NCBI RefSeq assembly: GCF_006658505.1
Contig: NZ_VFUZ01000027.1
Span: forward strand, 1 to 64,000
Reading direction: 5' to 3'
DNA: 64,000 bases
Source: Mesorhizobium sp. B2-4-15
GTDB lineage: Bacteria > Pseudomonadota > Alphaproteobacteria > Rhizobiales > Rhizobiaceae
Each line of letters opens with the position of its first letter. Positions within the stretch are counted from its first letter, which is position 1. Shown here piece by piece: positions 57,806 to 64,000 of the stretch. A program made the position numbers and the translations under genes. The notes under the pieces are model-generated. The model had not been told where the DNA came from, ran no database searches, and saw nothing but the letters and a program-made list of their open reading frames with translations.

Positions 57806-60255
57806 CCTTGCCTAGCCAGGCCGCGATCGTCGTCATCGGCGGCGGCATCATCGGCTGTTCGACGGCCTATCATCTGGCGCGCGACCACAAGGCCGACGTG
57901 GTGCTGCTCGAACAGGGTAAGCTGACCTCGGGCTCGACCTGGCATGCCGCCGGTCTGGTCGGGCAGTTGCGCTCGTCGGCATCGATCACCCGGGTGCTCA
58001 AATACTCGGTCGACCTCTACAAGGGGCTGGAGGCCGAAACCGGCCTTGCCACCGGCTGGAAGATGACCGGCTGCCTGCGGCTCGCCACCAATGCCGACCG
58101 CTGGACCGAATACAAAAGGCTGGCGACGACGGCGAAGAGCTTCGGTATGGACATGCAGTTGCTGTCGCCGGCTGAAGTCAAGGCGATGTGGCCGCTGATG
58201 GAGACCGGCGACCTGGTCGGCGCCTCCTGGCTGCCGACCGACGGCCAGGCGAGTCCCTCCGACATCACGCAGTCGCTGGCCAAGGGCGCGCGCATGCATG
58301 GCGCCAAACTCTACGAGGATGTGCGCGTCACCGGCTTCGAGATGAAGGATGGCCGCATCACGGCCGTGAAGACCAATCAGGGCGACATCGCCTGCGACAA
58401 GGTGGTGAACTGCGCCGGGCAATGGGCGCGGCAGGTTGGCGCCATGGCGGGCATCAACGTGCCGCTGCAGCCGGTGAAGCACCAGTACATCGTCACCGAG
58501 AAGATCGAGGGGCTGGCGACCGACGCGCCGACGCTGCGCGACCCCGACCGGCGCACCTATTTCAAGGAGGAGGTCGGCGGGCTGGTGATGGGCGGCTATG
58601 AGCCGAACCCGCAGGCATGGACGACCGATCTCGCCGGGGGCGACGTGCCCAATGACTGGCAATTCCGGCTGTTCGACGACGATTACGACCATTTCGAGCA
58701 GCACATGACGCAGGCCATCGCGCGCGTACCGGCGCTGGAAACCGTCGGCGTCAAGCAGATGATCAACGGGCCGGAAAGCTTTACGCCGGACGGCAATTTC
58801 ATCCTCGGCGTGGCGCCCGAATGCGCCAACATGTTCGTCGGCGCCGGCTTCAATGCTTTCGGCATCGCCTCGGGCGGCGGCGCCGGCTGGGTGCTGGCGC
58901 AGTGGGTGGTCGACGGCGAGGCGCCGCTCGATTTGTGGGTGGTCGACATCAGGCGGTTTTCCGACCTGCACCGCGACCGGCTGTGGGTGTGCGAGCGCAC
59001 GCTGGAAGCCTATGGCAAGCACTACACGATCGGCTTTCCGCACGAGGAGTATGCCAGCGGCCGACCGCGCATCGTCTCGCCGCTGTATGACAGGCTGAAG
59101 CGCCAGCGCGCCGTGTTCGGCTCGAAGCTCGGCTGGGAACGGCCGAACTGGTTCGCGCCGGAGGGCGTCGAGGCCAAGGACATCTATTCGATGGGCCGCC
59201 AGAACTGGTTCGCGGCGGTCGGCGACGAACACCGGCATGTGCGCGAGCAAGTCGGCATCTTCGACCAGTCCTCCTTCGCCAAATACGAATTGAGCGGGAC
59301 CGATGCGGCCAAGGCGCTGGACTGGATCTGCGCCAACGATGTCAGCAAGCCGGTCGGGAGGTTGACCTACACCCAGCTCCTCAACACGCGCGGCGGCATC
59401 GAGGCCGACCTGACGGTGGCGCGGCTGGCCGAGGAAAAATTCTACATCGTCACGGGCACCGGTTTCCGCACCCATGATGCCTCATGGATCAGCGACCATA
59501 TCGGCGAGGGCCTTGATGCCAGGCTGACCGATGTCACCGAGGATTTCGGCACGCTGTCGCTGATGGGGCCGCGCGCACGCGATGTGCTTTTGTCGGTCAC
59601 CGAGGCCGATGTGTCGAATGCCGGCTTCCCGTTCGGCCATGTGCGGGAGATCGCAATCGCGGGCCACACCGTGCGGGCGCTGCGCGTCACCTATGTCGGC
59701 GAACTCGGCTGGGAACTGCACGTGCCGATCGCGGCCACAGGCGAAGTCTTCGACGCGCTGATGACGGCGGGCCGGAAGCATGGCATCCGCCCGGTCGGCT
59801 ATCGGGCGCTGGAATCGCTGCGGCTGGAAAAGGGCTACCGCGCCTGGGGCTCCGACATCACCCCCAACGACACGCCGCAGGAAGCCGGCCTCGGCTGGGC
59901 GGTCAAGCTGCGCAAGAACACCGATTTCGTCGGACGGCGCGCCCTCGAGAAGGTTGGCGGCGCACCCTTGAAGAAGCGCTTTGCCGGCTTCACGGTCGAT
60001 GATCCGGAGATCGTGCTGCTCGGCCGCGAGACCATCCTGCGCAATGGCGAGCCGGTCGGCTATCTCACCAGCGGCGGCTATGGCTACACGATCGGCAGGA
60101 ATATCGGCTACGGCTATGTGCGCAACGCCGATGGCGTCAGCGATGACTTCCTCGCCTCGGGCGGCTATGAACTGGCGGTCGCGATGGAGCGCACGCCGGC
60201 CAAAATCCATCTCGAGCCGGTGTACGACCCGACATCAGAGAGAGTGAAAGCTTAA
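57802..60255 (+). CDS. Dimethylglycine/sarcosine dehydrogenase-type FAD protein with GcvT domains
   Basis: 817 aa from ATG 57802. N-terminal DAO domain: VVIGGGIIGCSTAYHLA, and GSTWHAAGLVG whose His48 matches the covalent flavin His of DMGDH/SarDH. Residues about 360-430 form the linker (FAO); from 430 on, GcvT-type aminomethyltransferase domains bind tetrahydrofolate (FGTLSLMGPRARDVL, GYRALESLRLEKGYRAWGSDITPNDTPQEAGLGWAVKL). It oxidises an N-methyl amine and passes the C1 unit to folate. It overlaps the upstream phosphotransferase gene by four bases. Substrate inferred from choline-type context; the specific amine is open. Confidence 0.87.
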   Translation: MTLPSQAAIVVIGGGIIGCSTAYHLARDHKADVVLLEQGKLTSGSTWHAAGLVGQLRSSASITRVLKYSVDLYKGLEAETGLATGWKMTGCLRLATNADRWTEYKRLATTAKSFGMDMQLLSPAEVKAMWPLMETGDLVGASWLPTDGQASPSDITQSLAKGARMHGAKLYEDVRVTGFEMKDGRITAVKTNQGDIACDKVVNCAGQWARQVGAMAGINVPLQPVKHQYIVTEKIEGLATDAPTLRDPDRRTYFKEEVGGLVMGGYEPNPQAWTTDLAGGDVPNDWQFRLFDDDYDHFEQHMTQAIARVPALETVGVKQMINGPESFTPDGNFILGVAPECANMFVGAGFNAFGIASGGGAGWVLAQWVVDGEAPLDLWVVDIRRFSDLHRDRLWVCERTLEAYGKHYTIGFPHEEYASGRPRIVSPLYDRLKRQRAVFGSKLGWERPNWFAPEGVEAKDIYSMGRQNWFAAVGDEHRHVREQVGIFDQSSFAKYELSGTDAAKALDWICANDVSKPVGRLTYTQLLNTRGGIEADLTVARLAEEKFYIVTGTGFRTHDASWISDHIGEGLDARLTDVTEDFGTLSLMGPRARDVLLSVTEADVSNAGFPFGHVREIAIAGHTVRALRVTYVGELGWELHVPIAATGEVFDALMTAGRKHGIRPVGYRALESLRLEKGYRAWGSDITPNDTPQEAGLGWAVKLRKNTDFVGRRALEKVGGAPLKKRFAGFTVDDPEIVLLGRETILRNGEPVGYLTSGGYGYTIGRNIGYGYVRNADGVSDDFLASGGYELAVAMERTPAKIHLEPVYDPTSERVKA

Positions 60256-60896
60256 CTCACCCGCAGGGCGAGGCCACGGCTAGGCACGGTATCCGCCTCG
60301 CCAGGCATGGAGACGTAGGGGCGTGTCTCTTCAACGCGGATGACGAGGCCTTGTGCCTCGAGCTCAGCGATGCGCGCGGCAAAACCCTGATCCCACAGCG
60401 TGTTCTTGACGGTCAGCACGATCACCCCGCCGGGCCGGCAGATGCGGATCAGTTCGTCCAGCCCCTCGGCGCCGACATGGCCCGAGGTGAACACGCCGGC
60501 CGAGATTACTCCGGCATAGGCATGATCGGCGAGAGGCAGCCTCGCGCCGAGCGCCAGGCAATGCAGGGCCGAATAGACGCCCTTGCGCGCGGCCTGGTCC
60601 AGCATGCCTTGCGAAATGTCGAGCGCTTCGACCTCGGGATAGCCTGTTATGTCGAGCCATTCGCCGATCAGCCCGGTCCCCGCCCCGGCATCGAGCAGCG
60701 GGGCTGAACCGCGTGGCAGATGCCGGGCGAGCAACGCAAGGCAGATGGTCGGATGACGATAGCCGGCGGCGGACATGTCGGCGTCGTAGGTCTGCGACCA
60801 GCTGTCATAGAGTGCTGCCACCTCTTCCGGGCGCTTGGCCGCGTAGACCGCGCCGAGCGCGCCCTGATGTTTGCTGTCCGCCACGCGTCCACCCAT
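60252..60896 (-). CDS. METTL27/WBSCR27-like SAM-dependent methyltransferase
   Basis: 214 aa from ATG 60896 (GTG 60884 or a start up to 61016 are alternatives). AALYDSWSQTYDADMSAAGYRHPTICLALLARHLP and the SAM site APLLDAGAGTGLIGEWLDITGY, followed by VEALDISQGMLDQAARKGVYSALHC, match human METTL27. Target unknown. It is on the opposite strand to the neighbouring choline-kinase-like genes and its stop overlaps the DMGDH-type stop by four bases. A METTL20-like protein is encoded elsewhere in the window (16166). Confidence 0.8.
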   Translation of the reverse strand: MGGRVADSKHQGALGAVYAAKRPEEVAALYDSWSQTYDADMSAAGYRHPTICLALLARHLPRGSAPLLDAGAGTGLIGEWLDITGYPEVEALDISQGMLDQAARKGVYSALHCLALGARLPLADHAYAGVISAGVFTSGHVGAEGLDELIRICRPGGVIVLTVKNTLWDQGFAARIAELEAQGLVIRVEETRPYVSMPGEADTVPSRGLALRVS

Positions 60897-60978
60897 CCCT
60901 TGTCTTGCGGGATGATAGCCAAACGACGAAAATTGTGGAACCGTTTGCCGCGAAGAAATAACGGCGTGGGGCGCAGGC

Positions 60979-61881
60979 ATGAAGGCAGACCAGGCGCGGG
61001 CAAAACTTGCCGCCATTCCGATGCTGGCCGGCTACACCGGGCCGCTGAACCGGCTTGGCGGCCTTACCAACCTCGTCTTCAGAGCCGGTGACTACTGCCT
61101 GCGCATTCCAGGCAAAGGCACCGAGGAATACATCAACCGTACCAACGAAGCGGTAGCAGCGCGCGAGGCGGCAAAAGCCGGCGTCAGCCCGGAAGTGCTC
61201 TATTTCGACGCCGACACCGGCGTGATGGTCACGCGCTTCATCGCCGGGGCCGAGACGATGTCGCCGGAGAAATTCAGGGAACGGCCGGGCAGTCCGGCCC
61301 GCGCCGGTGAAGCCTTCCGCAAGCTGCACGATTCCGGTGCGGTGTTCGCGTTCCGCTTCGAGCTGTTCGCGATGATCGACGACTATCTCAAGGTGCTGTC
61401 GACCAAGGATGTCGCCCTGCCCTCTGGCTACCACGACGTGGTGCGCGAGGCGGAAAGCGTGCGCTCCGCCCTTGCCGTCCATCCGTTGCCGCTGGTCGCC
61501 TGCCATTGCGATCCGCTGTGCGAGAACTTCCTCGATACGGGTGACAGGATGTGGATCGTCGACTGGGAATATTCGGGGATGAACGATCCGCTCTGGGATC
61601 TCGGCGATCTCAGTGTGGAGGGCAAATTCGATGCCTTCCGGGACGAAGAGATGATGCGCGCTTATTTCCGCCGCGGGGCAAAGCCGGCGGAGCGCGGCCG
61701 TATCATCATCTACAAGGCGATGTGCGACCTGCTCTGGACGCTATGGGGGCTGATCCAGCTTGCCAACAACAACCCCGTCGACGATTTCCGCGCCTATGCC
61801 GACGGCCGCTTCGCGCGCTGCAAGGCGCTGATGGAGACGCCGGAGTTTTCACGGCATCTGGCCGCGATACGCCAAGGCTAG
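60979..61881 (+). CDS. Choline-kinase-like phosphotransferase, second copy
   Basis: 300 aa. N-terminal nucleotide site: LGGLTNLVFRAGDYCLRIPGKGTEEYINRTNE; catalytic loop VACHCDPLCENFLD with His, Asp and Asn in order; Mg site WIVDWEYSGMNDPLWDLGDLSVEGKFD. The pattern is closest to LicA-type choline kinases. ATP-dependent phosphorylation of choline or an analogue is likely. The gene starts 82 bases from the divergent methyltransferase gene and is followed by repeats. Confidence 0.83.
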   Translation: MKADQARAKLAAIPMLAGYTGPLNRLGGLTNLVFRAGDYCLRIPGKGTEEYINRTNEAVAAREAAKAGVSPEVLYFDADTGVMVTRFIAGAETMSPEKFRERPGSPARAGEAFRKLHDSGAVFAFRFELFAMIDDYLKVLSTKDVALPSGYHDVVREAESVRSALAVHPLPLVACHCDPLCENFLDTGDRMWIVDWEYSGMNDPLWDLGDLSVEGKFDAFRDEEMMRAYFRRGAKPAERGRIIIYKAMCDLLWTLWGLIQLANNNPVDDFRAYADGRFARCKALMETPEFSRHLAAIRQG

Positions 61882-61890
61882 AGCCGGATG

Positions 61891-61993
61891 ATTTCAGGTC
61901 GAGTCGACCTGAAATCTGAATCCGTCTCTAAATCAAAAAGTTAGAGCATGATGTCATCCGAAAACCGCTTCACACTTTTCGGCATCATGCTCT
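61891..61993. repeat. RIME-type palindromic repeats, tandem pair
   Basis: The first unit, 61891-61915, is a perfect 12+1+12 palindrome (ATTTCAGGTCGA, G, TCGACCTGAAAT). The second, 61943-61993, begins AGAGCATGATG and ends CATCATGCTCT around CCGAAAACCGCTTCACACTT. These are signature sequences of rhizobial dispersed elements. They separate the convergent choline-kinase-like and EamA genes and may terminate both transcripts. Confidence 0.8.
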
Positions 61994-62006
61994 AGGGATC
62001 TGGACC

Positions 62007-62930
62007 TCAGTTCACGCCCTTCGGCACGTTTTCGGGCGGCACCGTGGTGTCAACCACCTTCTGGCGGTGGAAGATGAACAGGCCGGCCACAACGACGATG
62101 CCGGAGCCGATCAGGATGCGCGGGCCGGGAACATCGCCGAAGAACACCAGCCCGAACACCACCGCCCACAGGAGCAGCGTATAGTGCAGCGGTGCCAGCG
62201 TCGAGGCCGGCGCCAGTTTCAGCGCCCGCGTTATCATAAGATGGGCGCCGCAGGAGACGACGCCGAGGAGCAGCATGGCACCGAAGTCGAGCGCCGAAGG
62301 TGCGCGCCAGGCGCCGATGGCCAATACACCGCCGACCAGCAGCGTGCCGATCGTCTGCCATGTCACCAGATTGGTGTCGCTGGTGCCGCGCAGCCGCCGG
62401 TTGAGGATGATGGCGAAGGCGAAGGCGATGCTGCCGGCAAGCGCGAAACCTGACGACAAGGAGAACGCGGCCGAGGAGGGCTTAAGCATGATCACCACAC
62501 CGCAGAAACCAAGCAGGATCGCCAGCCAGCGGCGCCAGCCGACCTTTTCGCCAAGCAGGAGGTGGGAGAGGGCCGCGACATAGATCGGCCCGGCCATGTA
62601 GAAACTCATGACATCCGCCAGCGGCAGATAGACGACAGCGGCATAGAAGAGCGCGGTGTCGAGCGTGGTCATGACGACCCGCAATATCTGCAGTTCGGGC
62701 CGCTCCATGCGAAACAGCTTGGCGGTGCCCTGATGGGCGATCATCGGACCCAGCACGAAGAAGGCGCCGATCGAACGGATCAGCACCACCTGGCCAACGG
62801 AGAAGCTGGCGACCAGCCACTTGCCCATCGCATCGTTCAGCGCAAACAGGAAGTCGCCGGCCAGCATCAGCAATATGCCGGCCAGAAGCACATTCCCGAT
62901 TGCAGAATTCCGCGCCACGGGTTGCGTCAT
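62007..62930 (-). CDS. EamA/DMT-family transporter
   Basis: 307 aa from ATG 62930 (alternative at 62951). Ten hydrophobic segments in two homologous halves are visible; the EamA motifs are GDFLFALNDAMGKWLVASFSVGQVVLIRSIGAFF in the first half and a second half beginning near residue 170. It probably exports a metabolite such as an amino acid or purine. The C-terminus is short and basic (FHRQKVVDTTVPPENVPKGVN). It follows the tandem repeats and precedes the deaminase gene on the same strand. Confidence 0.85.
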   Translation of the reverse strand: MTQPVARNSAIGNVLLAGILLMLAGDFLFALNDAMGKWLVASFSVGQVVLIRSIGAFFVLGPMIAHQGTAKLFRMERPELQILRVVMTTLDTALFYAAVVYLPLADVMSFYMAGPIYVAALSHLLLGEKVGWRRWLAILLGFCGVVIMLKPSSAAFSLSSGFALAGSIAFAFAIILNRRLRGTSDTNLVTWQTIGTLLVGGVLAIGAWRAPSALDFGAMLLLGVVSCGAHLMITRALKLAPASTLAPLHYTLLLWAVVFGLVFFGDVPGPRILIGSGIVVVAGLFIFHRQKVVDTTVPPENVPKGVN

Positions 62931-63074
62931 GCCGATCCCGATTCCTCCCATGCGAAGCTGCGTCGTAGACGGAAGCAGGGGCTTTGACGAGGAGAAATCC
63001 GGAAATCGGCAAGGCCAGCGCCGGGAATCGGCTGGGTCTGGCCGGCTTTGGACTGGCTATGCAGATGCGGCGTC

Positions 63075-64000
63075 CTATTGAGCCTGATGCCTGCGGTTCA
63101 CCTGACCCGGCCTGCCGGGAATGGACAGCCTGGTATCCTGCCTCGTGCGCTCCGCCACCACCTTGCCCCTGGCGATGACGCAAATGCGCTCGGCACGCAG
63201 ACGCAGGGCCTCGATCGGATTGCCGGCGTCGAGGATGACGAGGCTGGCGCGCTTGCCGACCGCGAGGCCGAGATGGTCGAGCCCCATGATGACGGCGTTG
63301 ACGTTGGTGACCATGTCGAAGCAGCGCGCCATGTCGGCCGGGCTCGACATCTGGGCGACGTGCAGGCCCATGAAGGCGACGTCGAGCATGTCGGCGGTGC
63401 CCAGCGAATACCAGGGATCGAGCACGCAATCCTGGCCCCAGCCGACGCGGATGCCGAGCGCCTGCATCTCCTTGACCCGAGTCAGGCCACGGCGCTTCGG
63501 GAAGGTGTCGTGGCGGCCCTGCAGCATGATGTTGATCAGCGGATTGGGGATCGCTGAAACGCCGGCTTCAGCGATCAGCGGCAAAAGCTTCGAGACATAG
63601 TAATTGTCCATCGAATGCATCGAGGTGAGGTGCGAGCCGGCCACCCTGCCCTGCAGGCCCAGCCGCTGCGTTTCATAGGCCAGTTGCTCGATGTGGCGTG
63701 ACAGCGGGTCGTCGGTCTCGTCGCAATGCAGGTCGACCATCAGGCCGCGCCTGGCCGCGATCTCGCAAAGCTCGGTCACCGAGCGTGCGCCGTCGGCCAT
63801 GCTGCGCTCGAAATGCGGAATGCCGCCAACGACGTCGACGCCCATGTCAAGCGCCCGGATGGTGTTCTGGCGTGCCGTCGGCGAGCGATAGAAGCCATCC
63901 TGAGGAAAGGCCACCAATTGCAGGTCGATGTAGGGGGCGATGGTTTTCTTGACGTCGAGCAGGGCCTCGACCGCCAGCAGCCGGTTGTCGCAGACATCGA
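63075..64000 (-). CDS. Cytosine-deaminase-like amidohydrolase (5' end outside the window)
   Basis: At least 308 codons are in the window; the frame stays open to its right edge, so the gene continues beyond 64000 and the N-terminal HxH metal motif is not seen. The body follows E. coli CodA: IDLQLVAFPQDG, VDLHCDETDD (Glu of the proton shuttle), GSHLTSMHSMDNYY, GVSAIPNPLINIMLQGRHDTFPKRRGLTRVKEM and GWGQDCVLDPWYSLGTADML. In CodA the metal/substrate segment is FGHDDVFDPWY; here it is GQDC, so the first Asp is kept but the substrate-contacting second Asp and the His are replaced. Substrate range therefore probably differs from cytosine. Confidence 0.85.
   Translation of the reverse strand, partial: DVCDNRLLAVEALLDVKKTIAPYIDLQLVAFPQDGFYRSPTARQNTIRALDMGVDVVGGIPHFERSMADGARSVTELCEIAARRGLMVDLHCDETDDPLSRHIEQLAYETQRLGLQGRVAGSHLTSMHSMDNYYVSKLLPLIAEAGVSAIPNPLINIMLQGRHDTFPKRRGLTRVKEMQALGIRVGWGQDCVLDPWYSLGTADMLDVAFMGLHVAQMSSPADMARCFDMVTNVNAVIMGLDHLGLAVGKRASLVILDAGNPIEALRLRAERICVIARGKVVAERTRQDTRLSIPGRPGQVNRRHQAQ

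Noticed and set aside
1..64000. rRNA, tRNA and prophage genes
   Set aside because: No cloverleaf with CCA-end context, no rRNA core sequence and no phage structural genes were recognised by eye; a tRNAscan or covariance-model run would settle this.

Overview
The window is GC-rich, densely coded chromosomal DNA. Its gene families, its many TTG/GTG starts and its intergenic palindromes of the RIME type point to an alphaproteobacterium of the Rhizobiales, most likely Mesorhizobium or a close relative (inference from family resemblance and repeats; no 16S or search was available). I see no rRNA, tRNA, CRISPR array, transposase, integrase or phage gene. The content is metabolic and regulatory: uptake systems and catabolic enzymes for nitrogen compounds, C1 compounds and sugar acids.

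Layout. 1-8251: an orphan-pathway catabolic region (acyl-CoA dehydrogenase, RidA-like, LLM flavin monooxygenase, HpcH/HpaI aldolase, class I aminotransferase, amino-acid ABC binding protein and permease, class V aminotransferase homologue). Two of its promoter regions carry the same palindrome. 8419-13672: dipeptide transporter dppABCDF (minus strand). 14145-19282: acyl-CoA ligase with a Lys/Ala-rich tail, an ETF-beta lysine methyltransferase homologue, then a HAD phosphatase and pgi on the other strand. 19582-24148: MocR regulator, MttB-family methyltransferase and Rieske oxygenase, a methylamine/betaine-type demethylation module with a shared CTGGnCCAG operator candidate. 24236-26484: chromate resistance chrBA. 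26651-32061: sugar-acid dehydratase, CoxG-like protein, Mrp/ApbC, VOC protein, LysR regulator. 32256-38345: complete fdsGBA-fdhD-fdsD operon for NAD-dependent molybdenum formate dehydrogenase.

38415-43769 is the least explained part: an alpha/beta-hydrolase + degenerate cyclase + LuxR-HTH regulator, an exported AhpD-like CxxC protein, two SnoaL-like proteins (one exported), a NIPSNAP-like small protein and a berberine-bridge-type FAD oxidase. A 36-bp imperfect repeat lies in front of both the AhpD-like gene and the FAD oxidase gene. 43814-50735: ydcSTUV-patD-like putrescine/polyamine uptake and gamma-aminobutyraldehyde dehydrogenase, with a LysR regulator and two palindromic repeats inside the operon. 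50811-56535: DedA + PmtA-like methyltransferase, a two-component system, an Rrf2/thioredoxin-reductase-like pair with an operator candidate abutting the start codon, and a DeoR repressor. 56918-61881: two choline-kinase-like phosphotransferases flanking a dimethylglycine/sarcosine dehydrogenase-type flavoprotein and a METTL27-like methyltransferase. 62007-64000: EamA exporter and the 3' part of a cytosine-deaminase-like gene that runs off the window.

Taken together, several modules handle methylated or amino nitrogen compounds (MttB/Rieske, DMGDH-like, choline kinases, patD) and dispose of the C1 unit (formate dehydrogenase). This is an inference from content, not shown by the sequence. Start codons were moved from the longest open frame wherever a Shine-Dalgarno sequence or family length supported a shorter protein.
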